Source: Kaistia dalseonensis
Lineage (GTDB): Bacteria; Pseudomonadota; Alphaproteobacteria; Rhizobiales; Kaistiaceae
Length of the DNA: 64,000 nucleotides
Assembly: GCF_030814715.1 (NCBI RefSeq)
Contig: NZ_JAUSVO010000003.1
Coordinates: 1-64,000, forward strand
Reading direction: 5' to 3'
A model generated the notes under the pieces. It saw nothing but the letters and a program-made list of their open reading frames with translations, had not been told where the DNA came from and did not search any database. A program made the translations under genes and the position numbers. Shown piece after piece: positions 25,211 to 33,618 of this stretch (position 1 is its first letter; every line of letters begins with the position of its first letter).

Positions 25211-25314
25211 CTGTTCGTTCCCCATCTCGTCTGTTCGACCACGCCATTCAGAGCGCCAAGTGAGGCCTCCATTCGGAGGCATTGTGACCGTCGACGACAG
25301 ATATCGTGTTCAAA

Positions 25315-25338
25315 TTAAGGCAGTTAAGCAGAGGTTAA
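25315..25338 (-). promoter_or_regulatory. CtrA-type TTAA cluster upstream of the small membrane protein gene
   Basis: TTAA at 25315, 25324 and 25335; the last two are spaced TTAA-N7-TTAA, the consensus of the alphaproteobacterial cell-cycle regulator CtrA. Another TTAACC lies near 25353. Four TTAA in 45 bp are unexpected in DNA of this GC content. Confidence 0.45.
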
Positions 25339-25476
25339 AAAGCCTTGCCGGAGCTTAACCTTAGCCAGAAAAGCTGAAGCGGTCTGTGATGCCGGTCACT
25401 TGGCCGGCGACAGCGGAACGCCGCCGGCGAAGACGCACCTTCCCGGCTGCAACAGGCCTCGGTGGATAGCCGCCGA

Positions 25477-26097
25477 TCAGGGGCGCCAGTCGAGCCCGAC
25501 ATGGCGCGGACGGGCCGCGACGCGGGCGAGCCAGGCGCTGACGGCGGGATAGCGGGCGAGATCGTAATCCGCCTCCCCGGCCACATGCGTATAGGCATAG
25601 AGCGCGATATCGGCGATCGAGAAGGACGGGCCGGCGAAGAAATCGCTCGCCTTGAGCCGATCCTCCATGATCGAGAGGACGCGATTGCCTTTCTCGCGCC
25701 ATTCCTCGATCCGGTGCGCCATGGTCTCGCGCCCGCCGGGAATATAATGCAGCCAGTTGCGGGCGACCGCGATCACCGGCTCGTGGCTGTACTGCTCGAA
25801 GAACAGCCACTGATAGCAGAGCGCACGCTCATAGCGGTCGACCGGAATGAGATCGCTGCCCTCGGCCAGATGCAGGAGCATGGCGTTCGATTCGGAGAGC
25901 GGGCGGCCATCCGGCAGGATGAGCAGCGGCACCTGCGCATTGGGATTGAGCGCCAGGAAATCCGGCGACGTCGTCTGGCCGCTGCCCTTCCGGAAATCGA
26001 CGATCTCGAAGGGAATGCCGAGTTCGTGCATCGCCAAGCGGGGCTTGTAGCAATTGCCCGAGAACTGCATCGAATAGAGCGTGTGGATGGCGGCCAT
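25477..26097 (-). CDS. glutathione S-transferase family protein
   Basis: A 206-residue GST. The thioredoxin-fold half has a TLYSMQFSGNCYKPRLAMHELG start with Ser and Cys near residues 8-15 that can activate glutathione, the cis-Pro segment NAQVPLLIL and the SNAMLLHLAEG (ESxAI-like) glutathione-binding motif. The helical half carries SIADIALYAYTHVAGEADYDL, the conserved N-capping box. It would conjugate or reduce with glutathione in the cytoplasm. Start at the ATG at 26097, 8 bases after GGGGA. Divergent from modA. Confidence 0.9.
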   Translation of the reverse strand: MAAIHTLYSMQFSGNCYKPRLAMHELGIPFEIVDFRKGSGQTTSPDFLALNPNAQVPLLILPDGRPLSESNAMLLHLAEGSDLIPVDRYERALCYQWLFFEQYSHEPVIAVARNWLHYIPGGRETMAHRIEEWREKGNRVLSIMEDRLKASDFFAGPSFSIADIALYAYTHVAGEADYDLARYPAVSAWLARVAARPRHVGLDWRP

Positions 26098-26211
26098 GAT
26101 CATGTTCCCCTGCAACCTGCAGGCTAGCCGACGCGCGGCGCCCACGTCCAATTCCAAAACGTTCTGTATCGATCAATCTCGGCAATGAATGACCGGCGGC
26201 AATTGATCATC

Positions 26212-26237
26212 TCGATATTTCCATGCAGAAATATCGA
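26212..26237. promoter_or_regulatory. Mo-box, ModE-type operator before modA
   Basis: TCGATATTTC (26212-26221) and GAAATATCGA (26228-26237) are perfect 10-bp arms around a 6-base spacer CATGCA. Arm sequence and spacing fit ModE-family operators, which have the form (A/T)TCG.TAT..-N6-..ATA.CGA. The site ends 22 bases before the modA ATG, where a bound repressor would block transcription when molybdate is plentiful. Confidence 0.8.
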
Positions 26238-26259
26238 TGACAGAGCCAAGGAGAATTCC

Positions 26260-27057
26260 ATGTCGATCAACCGCCTTCGTCGCGGCCTCGTGCTGCTCGG
26301 CAGCCTCGCCTTCCTGACGACGCCGCTCGGCGCGACGCTGGCACACGCGGCCGACGTCACCGTCTTTGCCGCGGCGAGCCTCAAGAATGCACTCGACAAT
26401 GCCGCCGGCCTCTACAAGGAGAAGACCGGCAAGGGCGTCGCGATCAGCTATGCGGCCTCCTCCAACCTCGCCAAGCAGATCGAGGCCGGCGCACCGGCCG
26501 ACATCTTCTTCTCCGCCGATCTCGACTGGATGGACTATCTCGCCAAGAAGGACCTGATCGATCCGGCGACCCGCGTCACGCTGCTCGGCAATACGCTCGT
26601 GCTGGTCGCGCCGGTCGATTCGACCGCCTCGCTCACCATCGCCAAGGACTTCCCGCTCGCCGCCGCCCTCGGTACCGACGGCAAGCTTGCCATGGGCAGC
26701 GTCGCCTCGGTCCCCGCCGGCAAGTATGGCAAGGCGGCGTTGACCGCGCTCGGCGTGTGGCCCGCGGTCGAATCGCATGTCGCGCAGGCCGATAATGTCC
26801 GCGCCGCGCTCGCCTTCGTCGCCAAGGGCGAGGCGCCGTTCGGCATCGTCTACGGCACCGACGCGAAGTCGGAGAAGGGCGTGAAGGTCGTGGGCACCTT
26901 CCCCGAAGACAGCCATCCGCCGATCGTCTATCCGATCGCCAAGGTTGCCGCCTCGGCCAATCCGGATGCCAAGGCGTTCCTCGATTTCCTGCTTTCGCCG
27001 GAGGCCAGGCCGAGCTTTGAGGCCCAGGGTTTCACGATCCTCGGCGCCAAGGGCTGA
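26260..27057 (+). CDS. modA: molybdate-binding protein ModA
   Basis: A 265-residue periplasmic binding protein for molybdate. Signal peptide residues 1-31 (cleavage after TLAHA); the mature start DVTVFAAASLKNALD is the classic ModA oxyanion loop with Ser and Ala contacts, followed by YAASSNLAKQIEAGAPADIFFSAD and the hinge region AFVAKGEAPFGIVYGTDA with a conserved Tyr. It hands molybdate to ModB. AAGGAG precedes the ATG at 26260 by 6 bases. First gene of a five-gene operon, controlled by the Mo-box. Confidence 0.95.
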   Translation: MSINRLRRGLVLLGSLAFLTTPLGATLAHAADVTVFAAASLKNALDNAAGLYKEKTGKGVAISYAASSNLAKQIEAGAPADIFFSADLDWMDYLAKKDLIDPATRVTLLGNTLVLVAPVDSTASLTIAKDFPLAAALGTDGKLAMGSVASVPAGKYGKAALTALGVWPAVESHVAQADNVRAALAFVAKGEAPFGIVYGTDAKSEKGVKVVGTFPEDSHPPIVYPIAKVAASANPDAKAFLDFLLSPEARPSFEAQGFTILGAKG

Positions 27058-27061
27058 GGCC

Positions 27062-27268
27062 GTGAAGCTCAGCGCACGCAACCAGATCCCCGGCACGATC
27101 GTCGCGGTCGAAAAAGGCCAGACCACGGCCGGCGTGAAGATCGATGTCGGCCACGGCATCATCATCACCTCCTCGATCACCAATGAGGCGGTCGACGATC
27201 TCGGCCTCGCGGTTGGCGATACCGCGACCGCGATCATCAAGGCCTCCGATGTGATCGTGGGCAAATGA
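27062..27268 (+). CDS. Mop/molbindin, single-TOBE molybdate-binding protein
   Basis: A 68-residue protein that is one Mop (TOBE) domain: LSARNQIPGTIVAVEKGQ, then VKIDVGHGIIITSSITNEAV, and VGDTATAIIKASDVIV. Molbindins assemble as hexamers and store molybdate in the cytoplasm. The GTG at 27062 lies 5 bases after the modA stop. The stop codon overlaps the start of the next gene (ATGA). The TOBE domain of ModC is a close sequence relative, so this gene may have arisen from it. Confidence 0.9.
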   Translation: MKLSARNQIPGTIVAVEKGQTTAGVKIDVGHGIIITSSITNEAVDDLGLAVGDTATAIIKASDVIVGK

Positions 27269-27789
27269 CCCGCGCACACCTCCGCGTCGCCGCGCTGGCG
27301 CTCACGCTCGCCTTTGGCGGCCTTGTTCGCGCGTTCGCCGGCGAAGCCGCCACGGCCGCTCAGGACGCCGTCGCGGCGGATGTCGTGGTGCTCGGCGGTG
27401 CCGTCGCCAAGCCGATCGAGCTCACGGAGGCCGCCCTGCGCGGCCTCCCGCGAACCGAGATCGACATCGCGTTCGAGACGAGCAAGGGTCGAGAGAGCGC
27501 CCGCTATGCCGGCGCGCTGCTCTGGCCGCTGCTGCAGAGCGCCGGTCTCGCCGATGCGAGCGGCAAGAACCCGGGCCTCCGCCACACGCTGATGATCACG
27601 GGCCGCGACGGCTATGTCGTTGCCCTCGCCTTCGGCGAACTCGATCCGCATTTCGAAGGCAAGTCCGTCATCCTCGCCTATGAGGGCGGCACGCCGCCTG
27701 CCTCGTTCCGGAACCTCCAGCTCGTCGTGCCGGGCGACGCTCATGGCGGCCGGAGCGTCAAGGACATTGCGCGCATCGACGTGCGCTAG
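27265..27789 (+). CDS. SUOX-fold molybdopterin-binding-like exported protein
   Basis: A 174-residue protein with a signal peptide (RVAALALTLAFGGLVRAFA, cleaved near 25-26). The mature part matches the oxidoreductase molybdopterin-binding (sulfite-oxidase) fold in its short form: ELTEAALRGLP, YAGALLWPLLQSAGL, then ITGRDGYVVALAFGEL and a closing VVPGD.HGGRSVKDIARIDV. It has no Cys in the region where the Mo-ligand Cys of sulfite oxidase would sit, so it may bind cofactor weakly or not be an enzyme. It overlaps the mop gene by 4 bases and so belongs to the molybdate operon. Confidence 0.85.
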   Translation: MTRAHLRVAALALTLAFGGLVRAFAGEAATAAQDAVAADVVVLGGAVAKPIELTEAALRGLPRTEIDIAFETSKGRESARYAGALLWPLLQSAGLADASGKNPGLRHTLMITGRDGYVVALAFGELDPHFEGKSVILAYEGGTPPASFRNLQLVVPGDAHGGRSVKDIARIDVR

Positions 27790-27836
27790 GGCCACGCCCT
27801 AACATGACCCGCCGCCACCCGAACGAATCGGATCGC

Positions 27837-28532
27837 ATGAATCTCGATTTCACGCCCGACGAGTTGAACGCGATCAGCTTGAGCCTGAAGGTTTCGATCG
27901 TCGCGACACTGGCGAGCCTGCCCTTCGGCGTTGCGATGGCGCTGCTGCTCGCGCGTGGCCGCTTCTGGGGCCGCACGCTGCTCGACGGCATCGTGCATCT
28001 GCCGCTCGTCATGCCGCCAGTCGTGACCGGCTATCTGCTGCTGCTGACCTTCGGCCGCAAGGGACCGATCGGTGCCTTTCTCGACCAGAATTTCGGCATC
28101 GTCTTCGCCTTTCGCTGGACCGGCGCGGCGCTCGCCTGCGCGGTGATGGGCTTTCCGCTGATGGTGCGCGCCGTCCGCCTCTCGATCGAAGCAGTCGATC
28201 GCCGGCTCGAGCAGGCAGCCGAGACGCTCGGGGCGGGCCACGCCGTCGTTTTCCTGACCATCACGCTGCCGCTGATCCTGCCGGGCATATTGGCGGGGTT
28301 CGTGCTCTCCTTTGCCCGCGCGCTCGGCGAATTCGGCGCGACGATCACATTCGTCTCCAATATTCCGGGCGAGACCCAGACCATCCCCTCCGCCATCTAT
28401 GCGCTGATCCAGACGCCCGACGGCGATGCGGCAGCATTGCGATTGACGGCGATCTCGATCCTGATCGCGCTCGCCGCGCTGATCGTCTCGGAATTGATCG
28501 CGCGCCGCTTCTCCAGGGAGGCGGCGCTGTGA
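27837..28532 (+). CDS. modB: molybdate ABC transporter permease ModB
   Basis: A 231-residue inner-membrane permease with five hydrophobic segments. The start reads NLDFTPDELNAISLSLKVS, as in ModB, and the EAA loop (EQAAETLGAGHAVVFLTITLPLILPGILAG) is the ATPase contact. The end of the gene overlaps the modC start (GTGA). An ATG at 27804 is also in frame, but 27837 gives normal family length. It moves molybdate from ModA to the cytoplasm. Confidence 0.93.
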   Translation: MNLDFTPDELNAISLSLKVSIVATLASLPFGVAMALLLARGRFWGRTLLDGIVHLPLVMPPVVTGYLLLLTFGRKGPIGAFLDQNFGIVFAFRWTGAALACAVMGFPLMVRAVRLSIEAVDRRLEQAAETLGAGHAVVFLTITLPLILPGILAGFVLSFARALGEFGATITFVSNIPGETQTIPSAIYALIQTPDGDAAALRLTAISILIALAALIVSELIARRFSREAAL

Positions 28533-29596
28533 CGCTGTCAATCGCAGTCCGGCGCCGGCTCGGCAATTTCGCGCTCGATGTCTCCTTCGAGGCGGGCGAC
28601 GGCATCACCGTGCTCTTCGGTCGCTCCGGTTCCGGCAAGACGACGCTGGTCAATCTGATCGCAGGGCTGGCACGGCCGGATCATGGCCGCATCGCGATCG
28701 GCGATCATGTGCTGGTCGATACCGAGCGCGGCATCTTCCTGCCGCCCCCTGCCCGCCGCATCGGCTATGTCTTCCAGGAAGGCCGGCTCTTTCCGCACCT
28801 CTCCGTCCGCTCCAACCTGCTCTACGGCCGCTGGCTGACGCCGCGCGCCGCGCGCTGGGGCAGGCTCGAGGATGTCGTCGAGCTGCTCGCGATCGGCTCT
28901 CTGCTGGGGCGTCGGCCGCGCGATCTCTCCGGCGGCGAGAAGCAGCGCGTCGCGATCGGCCGCGCCCTGCTCGCAAGCCCGCAATGTCTGCTGATGGACG
29001 AACCGCTCGCAGCACTCGACCGCGAGCGCAAGGCGGAGATCCTGCCCTTCATCGAGCGGCTGCGCGATGAAATGAAGCTCCCGATCGTCTATGTGAGCCA
29101 TGCGGTCGAGGAGGTCGCGCGGCTGGCCGACACGGTCGTGCTGATTGATGGCGGCCGCGTCGCGGCGATCGGCCCCGTCGGGCAGGTCTTCGCGCATCTC
29201 GATGGTGCGGGCGACTGGGATGTCGGCGCGGTGCTCACGGCGCGGATCGTGGAACAGGACGAGGCCGGCGGCGTGACGCGGCTCGATCATCCGGCGGGCC
29301 GCCTCACCGTCCAGAAGATCACGGGGCAGATCGGCGACGCGGTGCGGGTCAGGATCCGCGACCGCGACGTGACGCTCGCCATCGGCGAACCTGGCCGCCT
29401 TTCGGTCCGCAACCGCCTCGCCGGAACAATCGTGGCGCTGGACGAGAAGCCCGGCCATGACGTCGCCGTGCGGCTGGATCTCGCCGGGGCGCCGATGATC
29501 GCCCGCGTGACGCGCGAGGCGGCTGATGAGCTGGGTCTCAGATCCGGCCTTCCGGTGACCGCGCTGATCAAGGCCGTCGCGCTGGACGGCCGCTGA
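28529..29596 (+). CDS. modC: molybdate ABC transporter ATPase ModC
   Basis: A 355-residue protein: ABC domain (1-230) with Walker A GRSGSGKTT, Q-loop VFQEGRLFPHL, signature LSGGEKQRVAIGR, Walker B LLMDEPLAALD and the H-loop SHAVEEV, then a regulatory di-TOBE/Mop domain (about 285-350) with VRNRLAGTIVALDEKPGHD, which senses cytoplasmic oxyanion. A GTG start overlaps the modB stop. A complete ModABC importer with a Mop domain is thus present. Confidence 0.94.
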   Translation: MTLSIAVRRRLGNFALDVSFEAGDGITVLFGRSGSGKTTLVNLIAGLARPDHGRIAIGDHVLVDTERGIFLPPPARRIGYVFQEGRLFPHLSVRSNLLYGRWLTPRAARWGRLEDVVELLAIGSLLGRRPRDLSGGEKQRVAIGRALLASPQCLLMDEPLAALDRERKAEILPFIERLRDEMKLPIVYVSHAVEEVARLADTVVLIDGGRVAAIGPVGQVFAHLDGAGDWDVGAVLTARIVEQDEAGGVTRLDHPAGRLTVQKITGQIGDAVRVRIRDRDVTLAIGEPGRLSVRNRLAGTIVALDEKPGHDVAVRLDLAGAPMIARVTREAADELGLRSGLPVTALIKAVALDGR

Positions 29597-29601
29597 TCGG
29601 A

Positions 29602-30000
29602 TCAGGCCGGACAGGCGCCGCGCAGTTCCTTGCCGTCGGCGACGATGCGAACCTTGGCCGTGCCGCTGCTCATCATGCCCAGCTGCTGCGCCGCAGCCCG
29701 GGAGACATCGATCACGCGACCGCCGACAAACGGTCCGCGATCATTGATGCGGACCACGACATACTTGCCATTCTTGAGATTTTCGACCCGGACGCGGGTC
29801 CCGAAGGGAAGAGAACGATGGGCTGCCGTGAGGGCGCCCGGATTGTTGCGCTCGCCGCTCGCGGTCCGTCCGCCGAGCTTGTACCACGATGCCCTCCCGC
29901 ATTGCGTGCCGGCCTCGGCCGGCTTCGTACCCACGGAATAGACCGCGCCGGCGGCCGTGAACGCGACCGCGAGGGCCGCATAACGAAACTTGGAACTCAC
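29602..30000 (-). CDS. rlpA: RlpA-like septal ring lytic transglycosylase / DPBB protein
   Basis: A 132-residue secreted protein. After an Ala-rich signal ([19 protein letters not shown], cleavage near PAEA), the double-psi beta-barrel reads [38 protein letters not shown] and then [29 protein letters not shown], with the Asp and His of the active site. RlpA cleaves peptide-free glycan at the septum. It lacks the SPOR domain of long RlpAs, as short alphaproteobacterial forms do. The GTG at 30000 follows GGAGA; the upstream ATG is outside the leader. Confidence 0.88.
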   Translation of the reverse strand: MSSKFRYAALAVAFTAAGAVYSVGTKPAEAGTQCGRASWYKLGGRTASGERNNPGALTAAHRSLPFGTRVRVENLKNGKYVVVRINDRGPFVGGRVIDVSRAAAQQLGMMSSGTAKVRIVADGKELRGACPA

Positions 30001-30171
30001 CCCGGATCTCTCCGTTATCGCGCTCGCTGGCGCGGACCACACCCATTCATGAAACAACCTTGGCTTCGTTGTTAATCGTTAGGGTGAAAAGGGGCGAGAT
30101 TTGGGCGGAGGATTGTTCACTATTTCGCAACGAATTCGGGAGGCGGAAAGGCCTCCCGCACACCGCGAAAA

Positions 30172-30963
30172 TTAGGCGGCTTTGATTCTCTCGATCAGCG
30201 CCATTGCGGCGAAGGGCGCCTTGGGCTTGAAGCCATTGATCATATAGACGAACACGTCACGCGGCACTTCAGCCTTCGGCGCCTCAGTAAGCAACGGCAG
30301 GTTGTCCGCAACGCCACCCCTGCGCCAGGCCTGGGCACGCTCGTGCCAGAGGTCGAGCGCGTCTTCCGAATAGCCGTTCTCGTGCTCTTCGCCCGCATCC
30401 ATCAGCCGGGCATAGACGAAATCCGCCGTCTGATCGGCAATCTGGGGGAACTTCGCGGAATCGGCCGTGATGATCGCGACGCCATATTGGCGGGCCAGGG
30501 CCACGAATTCCGGCACCTGGAAACTCTCGTGCCGAACCTCGACGGCGTGGCGAAGCCGCCGGCCGTCGACCGACTTCGGCAGCAGCGCCAGGAAGGCCTC
30601 GAAATCCGCGGGATCGAACTTCTTGGTGTCCATGAACTGCCAGTTGATCGGCCCGAGCTTGTCGCCGAGTTCCGTGATCCCGCTGGTGACAAAGCGCTCG
30701 ATGGACTCCCCCGCCTCGGCGAGGACGCGCCGGTTGGTCGTGAAGCGCGAGCCCTTCAGCGCGAAGACGAAGCCGTCCGGCGTCTCATCGGCCCATTTGC
30801 GGAAACTCTCCGGTTTTTGCGAGCCGTAATAGGTTCCATTGATCTCGATCGATGTAAGCTTGCTGCTCGCATGCGAAAGTTCGCGCTTCTGAGGCAATCC
30901 GGCGGGATAGAAGCCGCCGCGCCAAGGTTCGAAGACCCAACCACCAATGCCGACCCTGATCAT
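30172..30963 (-). CDS. DUF72 (YecE-like) protein
   Basis: A 263-residue TIM-barrel protein of the DUF72 family: IRVGIGGWVFEPWRGGFYP at the start, FSEINGTYY-type segment (TSIEINGTYYGSQ), FVFALKGSRFTTNRR, then the AVEVRHESF block and a C-terminal VYMINGFKPKAPFAAM (the family's YFNN-like end). Function is unproven, though an endonuclease or sugar-isomerase-like fold is often suggested. The ATG at 30963 follows GGGAGAG. Single gene. Confidence 0.88.
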   Translation of the reverse strand: MIRVGIGGWVFEPWRGGFYPAGLPQKRELSHASSKLTSIEINGTYYGSQKPESFRKWADETPDGFVFALKGSRFTTNRRVLAEAGESIERFVTSGITELGDKLGPINWQFMDTKKFDPADFEAFLALLPKSVDGRRLRHAVEVRHESFQVPEFVALARQYGVAIITADSAKFPQIADQTADFVYARLMDAGEEHENGYSEDALDLWHERAQAWRRGGVADNLPLLTEAPKAEVPRDVFVYMINGFKPKAPFAAMALIERIKAA

Positions 30964-31040
30964 GTCACTCTCCCCGGAACGCGAATGGGAACGCGAAAGC
31001 ACCTTCCAGCGTTCTATCGCCAGGCTACAGGAGACCTAAG

Positions 31041-31283
31041 ATGATTTTTCGTTCCAAGCCACCCGTTATCGCACCCGCCATGTCGACGGGCGAACGCACG
31101 GCGTCGGTTCTCGCCGGCCTCTTCCTCGCCGCCGTCGCGGTGCGGCCACGGCCCAACAGGCTGTTGTCCGTGCTGGCGCTGGCGACCGGCTCCTACCTCG
31201 CCTATCGCGGCGCGACGGGCACCTGCCCGCTGAGCGAAGCGATCGAGGACCGGGTGCACTGCTCGGAGAAGAGCCACCGCTGA
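31041..31283 (+). CDS. DUF2892 small inner-membrane protein
   Basis: An 80-residue protein with two short hydrophobic stretches (about 21-36 and 41-56) and the closing TGTCPLSEAI, the DUF2892 signature in which the Cys-Pro follows the second helix. Related domains form the membrane part of YgaP rhodanese proteins. Role unknown. It begins at an ATG after GGAGACCTAAG. Confidence 0.8.
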   Translation: MIFRSKPPVIAPAMSTGERTASVLAGLFLAAVAVRPRPNRLLSVLALATGSYLAYRGATGTCPLSEAIEDRVHCSEKSHR

Positions 31284-31330
31284 CGGCGGCTTTTCCTATG
31301 GCGCGCAGCGTTGCCCTGCGCGCCTATTTC

Positions 31331-31612
31331 TCAGGTGCGGCGCTCGCCGTCACCTCGGGCGCGGCGCTTGACGATCGCGCCCCAGATGAGCAGCACGATG
31401 ATTGCGCCGACAATGGCGCCGATGAAACCGGCCCGCTGATCCGGTCCATACCAGCCGACCTTCTGGCCGATCCAGGTCGCGACGAACGCGCCGGCAATGC
31501 CGAGGATGATCGTCAGGATGAACCCCTTGGGTTCATTGTCGCCAGGCATGATGAATTTGGCGATCACGCCCGCCACGAAACCGATGATAATCGTCCAGAT
31601 GATGCCGCCCAT
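31331..31612 (-). CDS. GlsB/YeaQ/YmgE-family stress-response membrane protein
   Basis: A 93-residue membrane protein, with GGIIWTIIIGFVAGVIAKFIMPGD at the start, GFILTIILGIAGAFVATWIG in the middle and a third helix GAIVGAIIVLLIWGAIV. This is the transglycosylase-associated (Transgly_assoc) family, induced by general or osmotic stress in several bacteria. It ends in a charged RRARGDGERR tail. Single gene between two oppositely coded neighbours. Confidence 0.92.
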   Translation of the reverse strand: MGGIIWTIIIGFVAGVIAKFIMPGDNEPKGFILTIILGIAGAFVATWIGQKVGWYGPDQRAGFIGAIVGAIIVLLIWGAIVKRRARGDGERRT

Positions 31613-31697
31613 AAAGCGCTCCTCGCTTGTGATGCCGTTCGTTCCCCCCGAGCGGTAGCAAGGCGATGTTGCACGGAGTCCAGTGATTTGGCGAGGG

Positions 31698-32117
31698 CTA
31701 GTCCAGCTTTACGCCACCGCGCAGCGCCTTGACGCCCGAGCGCTTGGCCTTGCCTTCGAGCCGCTTCTTCTTCGAGGCGAGCGTTGGCCGCGTCGCGCGC
31801 CGCGGCGTCGGTGGCGGCAGGGCTTCCTGGATCAGGGCGACCAGCCGCTCCAGCGCATCGGCGCGGTTGCGGGCCTGATCGCGAAAGCGCTGGGCGGTGA
31901 TGACGATGACGCCGTCCTGCGTCAGCTTGGAGCCGGCGAGCCGCATCAGCCGCACAGCGACGGGATCGGAGAGCGCCGGCGACCGCCGCGCATCAAAGCG
32001 CAGTTGCACCGCGCTCGAGACCTTGTTGACGTTCTGACCGCCGGGTCCTGAAGCGCGGATGAAGGTCTCCTGGATCTCGCTCTCGTCCAGCGCGATATCG
32101 TCGGTGATGCGGATCAT
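31698..32117 (-). CDS. arfB: peptidyl-tRNA hydrolase ArfB, ribosome rescue
   Basis: A 139-residue release-factor-like protein with the GGQ motif in RASGPGGQNVNKVSSAVQLRFD (residues ~22-43), which hydrolyses peptidyl-tRNA on stalled ribosomes, and a basic tail (SKKKRLEGKAKRSGVKALR) that enters the empty mRNA channel. It lacks the codon-recognition domain of RF1 and RF2. Length is right for ArfB. Confidence 0.93.
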   Translation of the reverse strand: MIRITDDIALDESEIQETFIRASGPGGQNVNKVSSAVQLRFDARRSPALSDPVAVRLMRLAGSKLTQDGVIVITAQRFRDQARNRADALERLVALIQEALPPPTPRRATRPTLASKKKRLEGKAKRSGVKALRGGVKLD

Positions 32118-32162
32118 GAGGCCCCCTCCAGGAGAGGCGCTGCCGCCCTGTACGTGGCGGCC

Positions 32163-32426
32163 TTATTTCGTGGCGGCCTTGGCCTCTGCAATGCCGCCAT
32201 CATAGGCCGCGCAGATCTGGTCGAGATCCGTCGTATTCTCTGCGACGCGGGCGACATTGATCTGCTTCTGCTTCCAGACGAGTTCCTGCGAAGGATTCTT
32301 CGCCACGATCGCCTTGACCAGGCTCGCATATTCGATCGACTTGGCCTGCAATTCGTCTGCCGTGCAGGCGAAAGCCGCGGGGCTCGCGGCGAAAAGAAGC
32401 GAAAGAGCCAATAATGTCCGGCGCAT
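32163..32426 (-). CDS. small secreted protein of unknown function
   Basis: An 87-residue protein with a clear signal peptide (MRRTLLALSLLFAASPAAFA, cleavage before CTADEL). The mature ~67 residues are helical, start at a Cys two residues from the cleavage point, and contain another Cys near the end, giving a likely disulfide. It could not be assigned to a family, though similar small periplasmic helical proteins are common in this order. It lies just upstream of arfB on the same strand (46-bp gap). Confidence 0.65.
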   Translation of the reverse strand: MRRTLLALSLLFAASPAAFACTADELQAKSIEYASLVKAIVAKNPSQELVWKQKQINVARVAENTTDLDQICAAYDGGIAEAKAATK

Positions 32427-32615
32427 CGGCTGAAATCCTCGTCTCAAAGCCAGTCCCCGATTCGATATAGAAGGTTGCGCGATAAGTTGCACCTCTGCTT
32501 GCCGCGACATTCAGGCGGGCTCAAGGCCGAACACTACTCCAACGAGAATACTGGCGTCGCGCGGATGGCTTCCCTATCGTGCCGCTCGATCGTCTGGACC
32601 TCGGAGGAAGCCGCC

Positions 32616-33443
32616 ATGACCCATCCTGTTCTCGCCCCGAACCATGTCGCTGTCGTCACCGGCGGCGCCGCGGGCATCGGCCTCGCCGCAGCGCGCAAAT
32701 TCGTCTCGCTCGGCCTCAAGGTCGCCATCGCCGATTGCCGGCAAGAAGCGCTCGATGCGGCCGCTGCCACGCTCGGGCCGGATGTGCTCGCCATGCGGGT
32801 CGACGTCGCGAACCGCGCCGATGTCGAGGCGCTGAAGGACGCCGTCTACCAGCGCTTCGGCGCGGTCCATGTGCTGATGAACAATGCCGGCACGGGCAAT
32901 GGCGGCCCGGCGCTGGGCGACCTGCCCGATTGGCAGCGCGTGATCGGCACCAATCTCTGGGGCGTGGTCAATGGCGTGCAGGTCTTCGTGCCGGAAATGC
33001 TGAACAACGCCACCCCCGCCCTCGTCATCAACACCGGCTCCAAGCAGGGCATCACGACCCCACCCGGGGATACCGCCTATAACGTCTCGAAGGCTGGCGT
33101 GAAGGTGTTGACCGAGGCGCTGCAGCACGAACTGCGCAACAAGGATGGCGCGCGGATCAGCGTCCATCTGCTCATTCCCGGCTTCGTCTGGACCGGCCTC
33201 ACCTCGGGCGCGAAGACCGACAAGCCCGCCGGCGCATGGACGCCCGAACAGACCATCGACTTCATGCTGGAATCGCTCGATCGCGGCGATTTCTACATCC
33301 TCTGCCCTGACAATGAGGTCGATCGCGCCACCGACGAGAAGCGCATCCTCTGGGCCGCCGGCGACATCGTCGAAAACCGCCCGCCCCTCTCGCGCTGGCA
33401 CAAGGACTATGGCGACGCGTTCAAGGCCTTCCTGAAAGGCTAG
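32616..33443 (+). CDS. short-chain dehydrogenase/reductase
   Basis: A 275-residue SDR with the cofactor loop TGGAAGIG (residues 15-22), NNAGTG, the catalytic Ser in INTGSKQG and intact YNVSKAG (YxxxK). The Asp in ADCRQEA after strand 2 predicts NAD(H) preference. A long C-terminal part follows the core (PEQTIDFMLESLDRGDFYILCPDN...), typical of one SDR subgroup. The ATG at 32616 follows GGAGGAAG. Compare with the gene at 13962, which lacks YxxxK. Confidence 0.9.
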   Translation: MTHPVLAPNHVAVVTGGAAGIGLAAARKFVSLGLKVAIADCRQEALDAAAATLGPDVLAMRVDVANRADVEALKDAVYQRFGAVHVLMNNAGTGNGGPALGDLPDWQRVIGTNLWGVVNGVQVFVPEMLNNATPALVINTGSKQGITTPPGDTAYNVSKAGVKVLTEALQHELRNKDGARISVHLLIPGFVWTGLTSGAKTDKPAGAWTPEQTIDFMLESLDRGDFYILCPDNEVDRATDEKRILWAAGDIVENRPPLSRWHKDYGDAFKAFLKG

Positions 33444-33618
33444 GCAAAGGGCCCGGTTGCTGCCGCGACGCGGGCACAGTCGGGCTCCCCTAGCGAATAT
33501 TGCATCGCGATGTCATTCTGTGCGCCGCAATGATCCATGGCGGTTCGGGACCGGCTTGCCATGGCGCGTGCGTCACCGTCGAGGGAACCCCCGGTCCCGA
33601 GAGATCCAATAGGCATTC

